64,000 bases of DNA from Nitrospirota bacterium. GTDB taxonomy: Bacteria; Nitrospirota; Thermodesulfovibrionia; Thermodesulfovibrionales; JdFR-88. The notes under the pieces are model-generated. The model had not been told where the DNA came from and ran no database searches. It was given only the letters and a program-made list of their open reading frames with translations. Numbering within the stretch: position 1 is the stretch's first letter; every line of letters begins with the position of its first letter. This document shows positions 54,393-64,000 of the stretch, one piece after another. A program made the position numbers and the translations under genes. The stretch spans positions 21,826-85,825 of the forward strand of contig JAKAHV010000009.1 of assembly GCA_021825295.1 (NCBI GenBank), read 5' to 3'.

Positions 54393-55531
54393 TCGATCAT
54401 CTCCCGGAACCGGCTGAATATGTGCGATGCGTCGCCCGGGCCCGGGCCGGCCTCGGGATGGTGCTGCACGGACATCACCGGAAGCTCGGAGTGCATCATG
54501 CCCTCCTCGGTGCCGTCGTAGAGGTTTTTATGCGTGAGCACGGCCTTGCCCCTGAGGCTTTTTATGTCCACGCAGTAATTGTGGTTCTGGGCGGTTATCT
54601 CCACCTTGCCGGTCCTGATGTCCATGACCGGATGGTTTCCGCCATGATGTCCGAATTTCAACTTGTAGATATCTCCCCCCAGCGCCAGGCCAAGGATCTG
54701 ATGGCCGAGGCAGATGCCCAGGACCGGCTTTTTCCCCAGGAGTTTTTTCGCGTTTTCAACCGCGTAAGTGGTCGTCCTCGGGTCGCCCGGGCCGTTGCTG
54801 AAAAGCACCGCATCGGGGGCCGCCTCCAGCACCTCCTCCGCAGGGGTGAGGGCCGGCACGACCGTTACGTCGAAGCCGTAACGGACGAGGCTCCTGAGGA
54901 TGTTGAACTTTATGCCGAAATCGTAGGCTATTATCTTTTTCTTCCCCGCCGCCGGCGCGCCTTCCTCCTTGAGTGAAAGCCCCTCCGGCCAGCGCCAGAC
55001 GTCTTCGCGCCAGGTGTAGATTTCCTTCGAGGAGACGATCTTCACGAAATCGAACGCGTCGATTGAGGGATAGGCCCTTGCCTTTTCCAGCAGCCGCGCG
55101 GGGTCGGTCTCCACCGTGGAGATGATGCCGGTCTGCGCCCCTTTTTCGCGCAGGTGCCTCGCCAACGCCCTCGTGTCTATCCCCTCTATCGCCGTTATAC
55201 CAGACGCCTTCAGGTACTCCCCCAGCGCGGTGTGGGAGCGCCAATTGCTGTTATATGGCAGGTATTCCCGGACGATGAAGCCCTCCGCATACGGGGCGCC
55301 CGATTCCACGTCCTCGGTGTTTACGCCGTAATTTCCTATCTGGGGATAGGTCATCGTGACTATCTGCCCCTTGTAGGAAGGGTCCGTGAGGATTTCCTGG
55401 TACCCCGTCATCGACGTGTTGAAGACCACCTCGCCTATGGCCTCGCCCGGCGCGCCAAAAGACCTGCCCTCGAAGACAAGACCGTCTTTAAGCACGAGGA
55501 GCGCCCGTTCGGCCTTCGGCTTCACGCCCAT
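54389..55531 (-). CDS. carA: Carbamoyl-phosphate synthase small subunit
   Basis: Glutaminase subunit supplying ammonia to CarB. 380 residues. VFNTSMTGYQEILTDPSY is the family motif, and GICLGHQILGLALGG has the nucleophile Cys274. HHPEAGPGP supplies the catalytic His and Glu. It overlaps pyrC by 10 nt. Confidence 0.97.
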   Translation of the reverse strand: MGVKPKAERALLVLKDGLVFEGRSFGAPGEAIGEVVFNTSMTGYQEILTDPSYKGQIVTMTYPQIGNYGVNTEDVESGAPYAEGFIVREYLPYNSNWRSHTALGEYLKASGITAIEGIDTRALARHLREKGAQTGIISTVETDPARLLEKARAYPSIDAFDFVKIVSSKEIYTWREDVWRWPEGLSLKEEGAPAAGKKKIIAYDFGIKFNILRSLVRYGFDVTVVPALTPAEEVLEAAPDAVLFSNGPGDPRTTTYAVENAKKLLGKKPVLGICLGHQILGLALGGDIYKLKFGHHGGNHPVMDIRTGKVEITAQNHNYCVDIKSLRGKAVLTHKNLYDGTEEGMMHSELPVMSVQHHPEAGPGPGDASHIFSRFREMID

Positions 55532-56795
55532 TCGAGCACCTTCCCCCCGTATACGGTCTTCATCACCATGCCCTTTAGCTCCATGCCGTCAAAAGGGGTG
55601 TTTTTCCCACGGGATATCATCTTTTCGGCATCGAGGACGTAGCGCCTCTGCGGATCCACTATCAACAGCTCCGCCTCCGCCCCTTCCCTCAGCGTGCCCC
55701 TGTCTATCCGCAGGATGCCGGCCGGGTTCTGAGTAAGTTTTCCGATAAGTTCAAGTTCCGTCAGGACGCCCTCGCCGGCGAGCGCCAGGCTCAGTGAGAG
55801 CGCGGTCTCAAGCCCGGATATGCCCGAAGGGGCGTCGTCGAATTGTCTTGTCCTTTTCTCCCTGCCGTGCGGGGCATGGTCGGTGGCTATAACGTCGATG
55901 GTGCCGTCCCTGAGCCCCTCTTTTATCGCCTCAACGTCGGCGGCCGTCCTTAACGGCGGGTTTACCTTGGCGTTTACGTTGTAGCCGGCCACGGCGTCTT
56001 CCGTGAGGCTGAAATAATGGGGGCAGGTCTCGGCCGTCACCTTCAGGCCGCGCTCCTTGGCCTGCCTTATGACCCTTACCCCCCCTTTTGTGGAGACGTG
56101 CGCAATGTGCAGCCTGCCGCCGGTAAGCTCCGCCAGGGCGATGTCCCTGTAAATCATCACCTCTTCGGCGACCGCCGGCTGTCCCTTAAGCCCGAGGGTG
56201 GCCGACAGCAGCCCCTCGTTCATCACCCCGGAGTCGGCGAGCGCCGGGTCCTCCGCGTGCGAGATTATCAGGGCGTCGAACCCCTTTGCGTACTCCAGCG
56301 CCCTCCGCATGATAACCGGGCTGGCCACCGGCCTGCCGTCATCGGAGAAGGCGATGCAGCCGGCCTCCCGCATTGCGTACAGGGAGGCAAGCTCCTCGCC
56401 CTTCTGCCCCTTCGTGACCGCCCCGATGGGCAGCACCCTGGCGTTGCCCTCGGCCTGCGCCATCTTCAGTATGAATTCAGTGATGCCCGCGTTGTCGTTT
56501 ACCGGATTTGTGTTGGGCATCGCGCAGACGGTCGTGAAGCCGCCTTTCAGGGCGGCCCGGGCGCCGGTCCTGATCGTCTCCTTGTGCTCGAAGCCGGGCT
56601 CCCTCAGATGAGTGTGAATGTCTATGAGCCCCGGGACCACCCACATGCCTCCGGCGTCTATTATGTCCGCCCCCGTCCGGTTGATGCCGCCTTCCCTTGC
56701 GAACGTGTTTATGCGGCCGTCTTCGATGAGGATCTCGGCGCTGCCGGCGAAATTCTGCGACGGGTCTATCACATGGCCGTTTATGATGAGAAGCC

Positions 56796-56799
<4 letters not shown>
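55522..56799 (-). CDS. pyrC: Dihydroorotase
   Basis: Cyclises carbamoyl aspartate to dihydroorotate. 425 residues, class I length. [10 protein letters not shown] (H62, H64) is the metal motif. [20 protein letters not shown] and IATDHAPH follow in order, with the second His metal sites present. It overlaps pyrB by 4 nt and carA by 10 nt. Confidence 0.96.
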
Positions 56800-58287
<1,488 letters not shown>

Positions 58288-58340
58288 TTACGCAACCATC
58301 CGCCGGATTTGGGTTTTTAATTTTACCGGAGATATGGCGC

Positions 58341-58373
58341 AAAATAAAAAAACCTTCCCCGCGGAAGGTTTTT
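58341..58373 (-). terminator. Attenuator terminator upstream of pyrR
   Basis: On the minus strand AAAAACCTTCC pairs with GGAAGGTTTTT around a four-base loop, followed by TTTTTTTATTTT. It lies 63 nt upstream of the pyrR ATG inside the leader, so it should stop transcription before the operon. Confidence 0.85.
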
Positions 58374-58427
58374 CTTTGCTCTTATAGTGCCTGGGTTTTA
58401 TAATCTTCAAGTGATGCCTGCCTTGTT

Positions 58428-58441
58428 AACCTCGCCGGGTT
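58428..58441 (-). promoter_or_regulatory. PyrR-binding RNA site
   Basis: The leader RNA reads AACCCGGCGAGGUU, which fits the PyrR loop consensus ARUCCNGNGAGGYU at all but one position (C for U). AACAAGG follows. It is 55 nt upstream of the attenuator hairpin. Confidence 0.75.
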
Positions 58442-58461
58442 ACATTTAAAGGTGCTCACCT

Positions 58462-58491
58462 ATTAAAACACAAAGCGCGGGGGCAGGTCAA
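58462..58491 (-). promoter_or_regulatory. Promoter of the pyr operon
   Basis: TTGACC (58491-58486), an 18-base spacer and TTTAAT (58467-58462) on the minus strand, just upstream of the PyrR-binding site. Confidence 0.6.
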
Positions 58492-58537
58492 ACCGGTGAG
58501 GGAGGCGGGCGGTAATCCATCGTTTGTCCCGGCCGGA

Positions 58538-58546
58538 TGCTATACT
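58538..58546 (+). promoter_or_regulatory. Extended -10 promoter of the DUF255 gene
   Basis: TGCTATACT, 31 nt before the ATG at 58578, with GAGGAG in the leader. It is divergent from the pyr promoter. Confidence 0.45.
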
Positions 58547-58577
58547 TATATACATTAAAACGAGGAGACCCCGTCCC

Positions 58578-60536
58578 ATGAAAAAACTGAGCGAAGAGCA
58601 GAGCCCGTATCTGCGCAAGGCCGCGGCGCAGAAGGTAAAGTGGCTCCCGTACTCGGAGGAGGCCTTCCGGAGGGCGCGCGAGGAGGGCAAGCCGGTATTC
58701 TTAAGCTCCGGCGCCGGATGGTGCCACTGGTGCCATGTACAGGCCAAGGAGTGTTTCGAGGACGAGGAAACGGCCGCGCTCCTCAATGAAAACTACATAT
58801 GCGTGAAGATAGACCGCGACCTGCGCCCGGACGTCGACCGGCGCTACCAGGAGGCCCTTGCCGCCATGGGGCAGGGCGGCGGCTGGCCGCTCAGCATCTT
58901 CCTCACCCACGAGGGCAAACCCTTCTACGGCGGCACCTATTTCCCTCCGGAGGACGCGGCGGGCAGGCCCGGCTTCAAGCGGGTGCTCGCGGAGGTGGCG
59001 AAGTTTTACAGCGAAAACATGGAGAAGGCGCATGAATACGGGGGCCGCATCATAGAGCACCTGAAACCACGGCCGCTGGAAAAGACGAGAATAAGCAGGT
59101 CCTCCCTGGATGACGCGGCCGGCGAGGTGCTGGGCGACTTCGACCCGCAAAACGGCGGGTTCGGCAAATATCCAAAATTCCCCATGCCGGGGGCGATGAG
59201 CTTTCTGGCGGGGAGGTCCTTCCGGGGCGGCAACCAGGCGGCCGGCGAGGCGGTCGAAAAGACGCTTGCGGCCATGGCGAAGGGCGGCATCCATGACCAG
59301 CTTGGAGGCGGTTTTCACAGGTATTCCACCGATGCCGCCTGGACAATACCCCATTTTGAAAAGCTTGCCGAGGACAATGCCTGGCTTCTCATGAATTACG
59401 TCGAGGGCTTTCACCTCTTTGGCGGTCCGGTTTTCAGGAAGACCGCCCTTGGAATAATCGATTTTGCTAGGGCGGTGCTTTCAAACCCGGACGGGGGATT
59501 TTATGCCAGCCAGGACGCCGATGTCACCGCCGGGCAGGAGGGTGGATATTTCACCTGGAGCCGCGAGGATTTTGAGAGCGCCTTGGAGGGTGAAGAGCTT
59601 AAAGTCGCCTCGATGCATTTCCTGCATGAGAGGGGCGCCATGCCGCATGATGAGAAAAGACACGTGCTCTTCATCGCCATGGAGCCCGCGGAGATATCCG
59701 AAAAGACCGGCATCGGGCTTGAGCGCGTAAATTCCCTTATCGAGTCCGCTAGGCTAAAGTTGCTGGCCGCGCGGTCCAGGAGGCAGGAGCCCTTCGTGGA
59801 CAAAACCCTTTACTCCTCGCTGAACGGCCTGTTCATCTCCGCCTATCTCGCGGCCTGGAGGGCGTTTGAAGACCGGTATATGAAGGAATTCGCCCTGCTG
59901 TCGCTTGAAAGGATATTAAGGGAGAATTTCAGGGGGGGCGTTTTGTACCGGAGCGCGGACGTCCCGGGGATGCTCGATGATTACACTCATATCACCGGAG
60001 CGCTCCTGGACGCATATGAGAACACGGGCGAGCCGGAGTTTCTGGATAAGGCCGAAGGGCTTGCCCTCGCGCTTGAGAAGGATTTCGGGGACAGCCAGTC
60101 CGGCGGTTTTTTTGACAGCCGGGAGGAGGTGGTGGGCCTGAGGTTCAAGAATATCGAAGACATCCCCCACCCGTCGGCAAATGCGCTTCTCATCTGGCAC
60201 TTTGTCAGGCTTGCGGAGATGACCGGCAGGGAGGATTACGTGAGGAGGGCGGAGGAGTCCCTGGAGGTATTTGCCGAACGGGCGAAGGGGCTTGGAGTGC
60301 ATGCCGGCGCGTATTACTTCGCCCTTGACGGTTTTTACAATTACATGTCCCTGAGGGTGGAGGGCGGTTTTAACGGCGCCTTGGCGGAGACCGCGCGGAT
60401 GACCTTCCGGCCCCACAAGGTGATCTTCTACGGCGCGCGCGGCGGGAAAGGGACCGTCACGCCCTGCATGAAGGACAGGTGCCTGGAGGCCGAAGCGGAC
60501 GCAGGATCGCTCGGGAAGGTCATCGGCAAGCCGTAA
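58578..60536 (+). CDS. Thioredoxin-domain protein DUF255 (YyaL/SSP411 family)
   Basis: 652 residues. An N-terminal thioredoxin-like domain carries GWCHWCHVQAKECFEDEETA (about 50-70), where the usual motif is CHWCHVM; here Gln replaces Met. GGGWPLSIFLT follows, and the remainder is an alpha/alpha-barrel like glycosidase/epimerase folds (GGIHDQLGGGFHRYSTD, PHFEKLAEDNA). Function is unproven; possible redox or sugar-related role. The ATG at 58578 has GAGGAG ten bases upstream; a longer frame from 58524 covers the promoter. Confidence 0.9.
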   Translation: MKKLSEEQSPYLRKAAAQKVKWLPYSEEAFRRAREEGKPVFLSSGAGWCHWCHVQAKECFEDEETAALLNENYICVKIDRDLRPDVDRRYQEALAAMGQGGGWPLSIFLTHEGKPFYGGTYFPPEDAAGRPGFKRVLAEVAKFYSENMEKAHEYGGRIIEHLKPRPLEKTRISRSSLDDAAGEVLGDFDPQNGGFGKYPKFPMPGAMSFLAGRSFRGGNQAAGEAVEKTLAAMAKGGIHDQLGGGFHRYSTDAAWTIPHFEKLAEDNAWLLMNYVEGFHLFGGPVFRKTALGIIDFARAVLSNPDGGFYASQDADVTAGQEGGYFTWSREDFESALEGEELKVASMHFLHERGAMPHDEKRHVLFIAMEPAEISEKTGIGLERVNSLIESARLKLLAARSRRQEPFVDKTLYSSLNGLFISAYLAAWRAFEDRYMKEFALLSLERILRENFRGGVLYRSADVPGMLDDYTHITGALLDAYENTGEPEFLDKAEGLALALEKDFGDSQSGGFFDSREEVVGLRFKNIEDIPHPSANALLIWHFVRLAEMTGREDYVRRAEESLEVFAERAKGLGVHAGAYYFALDGFYNYMSLRVEGGFNGALAETARMTFRPHKVIFYGARGGKGTVTPCMKDRCLEAEADAGSLGKVIGKP

Positions 60537-60560
60537 CTGCCTTATGGGCCAAGGGTTTCC

Positions 60561-60590
60561 TTGACATCGGATGCGTTAAGCCGTTAGAAT
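60561..60590 (+). promoter_or_regulatory. Promoter of tRNA-Val
   Basis: TTGACA at 60561-60566, an 18-base spacer and TAGAAT at 60585-60590; the expected start point is a few bases before the tRNA. Confidence 0.7.
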
Positions 60591-60602
60591 TTGAGACTGC
60601 AA

Positions 60603-60677
60603 GGGCGATTAGCTCAGTGGGAGAGCGCTGCCTTCACACGGCAGAGGTCGTAGGTTCGAAACCTACATCGCCCACCA
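60603..60677 (+). tRNA. tRNA-Val (anticodon CAC)
   Basis: Complete cloverleaf: acceptor GGGCGAT/ATCGCCC, discriminator A and encoded CCA. D arm AGCTC...GAGCG, anticodon stem CTGCC/GGCAG with loop TTCACAC giving CAC, T arm GTAGG-TTCGAAA-CCTAC. A tyrosine integrase gene ends 54 nt beyond it and points toward it, so its 3' end is the likely attachment site of the element. Confidence 0.97.
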
Positions 60678-60730
60678 CTTAACTCCGCTTTAAAATCCAA
60701 TAGTTGCGGGCGATTGACCTTTACCATGTT

Positions 60731-61792
60731 CTAGCGCGAAACAGCCAAATTGTGCACTTTTTGTGCAGTTGCTTTATTAAGGGTGTTGTCGAGGATATCC
60801 ACGGCCTTTATTTTATGTGCCGGGGCCAAGTGAGCATACCTGAGGGTCATGGTCAGAGACTTATGTCCCAAGAGCTCTTTTACCGTTGTAAGATCCACGC
60901 CGGCCATGACCAGATGAGAAGCGAAGGTATGCCGGAGGTCGTGGAAGTGGAAGTCCTGTATTTTGGCCCTTCTGCAAGCCGACTGAAAACTTTTTTTCAC
61001 ACTCTGGTAAGGTTGGCCGGTGTTCGTGTCAAAGAATACATGAGGAACATCAAGGCGCCTTGTCAGGTTTTGCAAAGTGGCCCTGAGAGTTTCGTTTATG
61101 GGTATCTCCCGGCGCTCTCCGTTTTTGGTTATGTCCAGAAGGATAAACCCGTGCTTGAGATCTACCCGGTCCCAAATGAGGGAAAGAATCTCTCCGCGCC
61201 TCATGCCGGTATTCAGGGCCATTACCACAATCGGCCTGAGGTGGGCATCGCAAGCCTTTACAATATCCTGGCATTCCTCTTTGGAGAGGTATCTCAAGCG
61301 CCTGTTGTTTTCGCGGAGCAGCTTTACCTTGCTTACGCGCTTGTGGACTTCTTCCTCCACCATCTCCCATTCAACGGCTTTTTTGAACATGGCCTTGAGT
61401 ATGCTTATGTTCTTGTTTACACTTGCCGGTTTGAGGCCGCGGTTCATCAGAGCCGTCTGGTAATGTTCAGCAAGCTGAGTATTAAACCGTCTCAACGGCA
61501 GGGCCCCGAAATGTGAAATCATGTCCCTGATCCGGTATTCCTTGGTCGAGGCCGAGCGGTGCCTGTTTTGCATCCACTGCAGATACTTTTCGGCGAGCTC
61601 GGTGAAGGCGTGATTCTCTACTTTTCTTTTTTCTGGCTGCTCGCCATCTTTTACGGCCTTTTTGCGGTCTATGAGCAGCTCTTTAGCCTTGCCGATTGTC
61701 TCAGAGCCTGAAGACTCCCGGATTATCCTGCCGTCAATCCCGGCATAGCGAATCCACCAGATGCCGCCACGCTTATAAATCCCTTTTGCCAT
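60731..61792 (-). CDS. Tyrosine recombinase (integrase)
   Basis: 353 residues. N-terminal AP2/SAM-like DNA-binding part (GGIWWIRYAGIDGR), then the core: R198 in TGMRRGEIL, H284-R287-H288 in HDLRHTFASH, H310 in GHKSLTM and the nucleophile Y319 in LRYAHL. All catalytic residues are present, so it should be active. It inserts an element at the adjacent tRNA-Val. Its start overlaps the XRE gene by 20 nt. Confidence 0.95.
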   Translation of the reverse strand: MAKGIYKRGGIWWIRYAGIDGRIIRESSGSETIGKAKELLIDRKKAVKDGEQPEKRKVENHAFTELAEKYLQWMQNRHRSASTKEYRIRDMISHFGALPLRRFNTQLAEHYQTALMNRGLKPASVNKNISILKAMFKKAVEWEMVEEEVHKRVSKVKLLRENNRRLRYLSKEECQDIVKACDAHLRPIVVMALNTGMRRGEILSLIWDRVDLKHGFILLDITKNGERREIPINETLRATLQNLTRRLDVPHVFFDTNTGQPYQSVKKSFQSACRRAKIQDFHFHDLRHTFASHLVMAGVDLTTVKELLGHKSLTMTLRYAHLAPAHKIKAVDILDNTLNKATAQKVHNLAVSR

Positions 61793-62000
61793 CTCTTCTC
61801 CTTTCTTTTTTAGTTTTCATCTCCATTTCCTTCTTGATACGGTCAAGCAGAAGCATCAATGTTCTGCCCGGTTTCCGATCCCCCCTTTCCAGAAGATAGA
61901 TATAGTTCCCGGACACGCCTGTAAGTTTGCCTAAGGCAGGCTGAGAGAGATCATAGCTCGTCCTCAGCTCTTTTATTTCTTTTCGTGTCCAGGTCTTCAC
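61773..62000 (-). CDS. XRE-family transcriptional regulator
   Basis: 75 residues from the GTG at 62000. MKTWTRKEIKELRTSYDLSQPALGKLTGVSGNYIYLLERGDRKP is a helix-turn-helix of the phage-repressor type, with a basic helical tail. The track-length start at 62018 would lie upstream of the -10 box, so the inner GTG is preferred. It precedes integrase and probably represses it and itself. Confidence 0.85.
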   Translation of the reverse strand: MKTWTRKEIKELRTSYDLSQPALGKLTGVSGNYIYLLERGDRKPGRTLMLLLDRIKKEMEMKTKKERRRDGKRDL

Positions 62001-62009
62001 GCATGTTAC

Positions 62010-62037
62010 TTTATACACTAACTTTGTTAGATGTCAA
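62010..62037 (-). promoter_or_regulatory. Promoter/operator of the XRE-integrase genes
   Basis: On the minus strand TTGACA (62037-62032), a 16-base spacer and TATAAA (62015-62010). Inside the spacer is the palindrome CTAAC-AAA-GTTAG (62018-62030), a likely XRE operator. The start codon lies nine bases after the -10 box. Confidence 0.7.
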
Positions 62038-62143
62038 ACATGGATATAAATGAAGTGCACAATTTAGAGCACATTAATTAAAAAGGCTTATAATTCCGGC
62101 ATTTTTAAATTAATTTTATGCCATTACACGGCAGTGGTCTCCT

Positions 62144-62452
62144 TTACTTCATAGTCTTTAGGATGCGATCGGGCGTTTCGGCAGCAGGAATCTTTCCAGC
62201 TTGAAGCCATTTATCAATTTCCTTGCGATTGAATCGCAGCTGTCCGCCTATCTTTATATAAGGGATTTCCTTCAGGTGGGTTCGTTCATAAATCCACTTG
62301 GTTGAGACCTTGAGATATTCAGCCAAGGCCGGCAAATCAAAAATCATGTTCTCTGTTTCTGTTTTGCTATTGCGGCCAAGTATTGGCCTGAGGATTTCAG
62401 CAACCCTTTGGGCTATGGCCTCTATCTCCTGGGGTTCAAGTTCGTTCTTCAC
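62144..62452 (-). CDS. Excisionase-like helix-turn-helix protein
   Basis: 102 residues from a GTG start. FDLPALAEYLKVSTKWIYERTHLKEIPYIKIGGQLRFNRKEIDKWL is a winged HTH of the excisionase/MerR-type (DNA-binding domain, excisionase family). An N-terminal helix LEPQEIEAIAQRVAEILRPIL precedes it. In the element it likely helps excision or regulates expression. Confidence 0.87.
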   Translation of the reverse strand: MKNELEPQEIEAIAQRVAEILRPILGRNSKTETENMIFDLPALAEYLKVSTKWIYERTHLKEIPYIKIGGQLRFNRKEIDKWLQAGKIPAAETPDRILKTMK

Positions 62453-62482
62453 AGTCGGAACCAGCGGTATTTTCCCCTTCCT

Positions 62483-62689
62483 TCATTTCAGTTTTTTACC
62501 GCATATCAGGCAGAAGTTTGCCCGCACCTGGAAGATTTGGAGGGCGGGGATGTCAAAGCGGCGACCCATAAGAGACCGGAACAGGAGGCAGCACGCGTTT
62601 CCCTGCAGCCGCGCGAGCCGCACGTCGGAACGAAAGTCTATAACATCTTTCCGGGCAGGGTTGAGGTCGTACATGTCGACGCGCTTCAT
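62483..62689 (-). CDS. Small zinc-ribbon-type protein
   Basis: 68 residues. C-terminus FCLICGKKLK gives one CxxC, and CCLLFRSL has two Cys earlier. It couples to the gene upstream by a 4-nt ATGA overlap, which favours it being real. Function unknown; the family is not recognised. Confidence 0.5.
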   Translation of the reverse strand: MKRVDMYDLNPARKDVIDFRSDVRLARLQGNACCLLFRSLMGRRFDIPALQIFQVRANFCLICGKKLK

Positions 62690-63042
62690 GATGTCCCAGT
62701 CCTGACTGTGCCTCGGACGGGCATATATATGAGTCCCTGTTTCCCTCTGGCCCTGGCTTCACGCTCTATGCGGACCAGCCAGTCAAAGACATCCGGACCC
62801 CCTCCCTGCAGCCAGCCGGTACTCTTCGTCCACTGAGGGTGTTTCCCAAAATCGGTCAGGATGAGCTTGTTGCAACCCGGGCACCTGTAAAGATCGGCCT
62901 CCCATATCTCGCGCAGGTTCATACCGTCGCGATAAACCGCCTTAACTCCGTTTTCGATACAGTGGTGCAACAAGGACCGCTCTTTACATGCCGGGCAAGT
63001 CCCTGCCCGGTTCAGCCTTTTTTTGATTTTTATCGGCTCCAT
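62686..63042 (-). CDS. Zinc-ribbon protein of the integrative element
   Basis: 118 residues from the ATG at 63042, with GGAAGAG located in the end of the beta-clamp gene. AGTCPACKERSLLHHC and LYRCPGCNKLILTDFG form two CxxC knuckles, typical of zinc ribbons. The C-terminal part (WTKSTGWLQGGGPDVFDWLVRIEREARARG) is helical. Not a recognised family; possibly a nucleic-acid or replication-related factor. Confidence 0.65.
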   Translation of the reverse strand: MEPIKIKKRLNRAGTCPACKERSLLHHCIENGVKAVYRDGMNLREIWEADLYRCPGCNKLILTDFGKHPQWTKSTGWLQGGGPDVFDWLVRIEREARARGKQGLIYMPVRGTVRTGTS

Positions 63043-63044
63043 GG

Positions 63045-64000
63045 TTACTCTTCCCGCCGCGGCATGACAACGCATTTGTAATTTGCAGCCTCACCTTCTG
63101 CCGCGGAGTGAAGCAGGATGGGCGACTGGACATCGGTAAGACCGATCGCTACGCTCGCGCCCCCTATCGCCTTCAGGGCCCGGAGGAAAGGCGCCGCCAG
63201 GATGCACACCTTGACGTCCACGCCTTTGTGCTCTTCGGGCTGGAAGTTCTCCTCGGCCTCGCCTTCCTCGGGGCTCTGTGCGGAGAGATGGATTCCCGCT
63301 TTCCTGAATTCGAGACTTATCGCTCTGTCCACGAGCGTCATGCGCTCAAGCGCGCGCTGGAATGCTTCATTGGCTACTTTGACTGTGGGCCCGGTTTTCT
63401 TGGGGATGATCTTGCCGTAGTCCGGGTAGACGCCCTCCAGGAGCCGCGCGGCGAATTCCAGTTCCGCGCTTTGGAAAAGAGCGAGGTTTTCGCCCAGGTG
63501 GACTGTCACATTGGCTTCCGCGTCAAGACCGGAGAGTATCTTCTGAAGCTCCTTTGCGGATTTGCCGGGCAAAATGTATTTGCCGTCTTTTACATCTGCA
63601 GCGTTTAGCGTTGAAGACGCGGCCGCCAGGTTGTGTCCGTCGCAGCCAACGAGCGTGAGTCTCCTGCTTTTTTTCTTCAGATGAAAAAGAATTCCCTGGA
63701 GAGTATAGCGTTCGAGGCTTTCCTGGGCGGTGGCGTAAACGGTACGCTCCAGGAGTTTGAGGAGATCTCCCGCTGAGATGTCCAGCTTTTGTGCGTTTTT
63801 CACCTTCGGAAACTCAGGAAAGTCTGCAGCCGGCAATGCTGGCAGCCGGAACCTCGATTGACCGGTCGTGACCTGGACCCGCTCGCCAATGCTTTCAATG
63901 CGGATTTCGCAGTTTTCGGAGATGCGCACGATCTCGAAGAGTTTTTGGGCGGGCAGGCAAAGGGAACCTTCTTCCTCGATGCCAAGGGCGTCTGTCATCA
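63045..64000 (-). CDS. dnaN: DNA polymerase III beta clamp (partial, N-terminus outside window)
   Basis: At least 317 residues are visible; about 45-50 N-terminal residues are expected beyond base 64000. LLERTVYATAQESLERYTLQGILFHL, LLEGVYPDYGKIIPKK, and the end YKCVVMPRREE match the three-domain sliding clamp. SPILLHSAAEGEAANYKCVVMP corresponds to the clamp C-terminus. It lies inside the tRNA-Val integrative element, minus strand, in line with the small zinc-ribbon genes. Confidence 0.9.
   Translation of the reverse strand, partial: MTDALGIEEEGSLCLPAQKLFEIVRISENCEIRIESIGERVQVTTGQSRFRLPALPAADFPEFPKVKNAQKLDISAGDLLKLLERTVYATAQESLERYTLQGILFHLKKKSRRLTLVGCDGHNLAAASSTLNAADVKDGKYILPGKSAKELQKILSGLDAEANVTVHLGENLALFQSAELEFAARLLEGVYPDYGKIIPKKTGPTVKVANEAFQRALERMTLVDRAISLEFRKAGIHLSAQSPEEGEAEENFQPEEHKGVDVKVCILAAPFLRALKAIGGASVAIGLTDVQSPILLHSAAEGEAANYKCVVMPRREE

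Overview
The window is a GC-rich bacterial chromosome segment, densely packed with overlapping genes. The host is Gram-negative: it has an LPS heptose adenylyltransferase, an RseP protease, Tat components and several lipoboxes. Its gene set suggests an anaerobe with folate-based C1 metabolism: MetF with a separate MetV-type protein, FolD, 5-formyl-THF cyclo-ligase, two CooC-like ATPases, rubrerythrin, futalosine-pathway MqnA and an archaeal-type thymidylate synthase. Nitrospirota or Desulfobacterota-like lineages fit. No rRNA is present, so this placement is inference.

Layout: 0.2-7.5 kb carries dxr-rseP-nudix-hldE2-mfd and an outer-membrane-type protein. 7.5-12 kb carries tatA-tatC, a small protein, a HEAT-repeat protein and an HD-GYP protein. 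Around 12-14 kb there are rubrerythrin and a small membrane protein. From 21.2 down to 13.95 kb runs a nine-gene minus-strand operon (nnr, pgeF, CBS, tsaE, nadK, UDG, HIT, recN, ferredoxin). 21.3-29.7 kb is a mosaic of single genes (cooC, thyA, adenine deaminase, alcohol dehydrogenase, CBS, pentapeptide, cupin) separated by repeats. 30.5-34.3 kb is an AT-richer accessory trio: two paralogous TPR lipoproteins and a secreted helical protein. 39.7 to 34.4 kb (minus) is the C1/folate block cooC-fau-folE-folD-metV-metF-panB. 40-45 kb carries argD-argF-rnj-nifS. 45-50 kb carries a lipoprotein, zwf, a beta-hydroxyacid dehydrogenase, a methyltransferase and mqnA. 58.5 to 50.5 kb (minus) is the pyrimidine operon pyrR-pyrB-pyrC-carA-(membrane protein)-carB, behind a recognisable PyrR attenuator. 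58.6-60.5 kb is a DUF255 protein. A tRNA-Val at 60.6 kb marks the edge of an integrative element (integrase, XRE regulator, excisionase-like protein, two small zinc-ribbon-type proteins, and a beta clamp that runs off the window end).

Two families of short non-autonomous repeats are scattered in intergenic DNA. Family 1 is about 177 bp with 18-nt terminal inverted repeats: three full copies and two solo ends. One solo end creates a TATAAT promoter box and the other overlaps the carB stop codon. Family 2 is longer and hairpin-rich, recognised by a TCAGTTTG-containing end. Several promoters sit so close to the start codon that the transcripts should be leaderless or nearly so.
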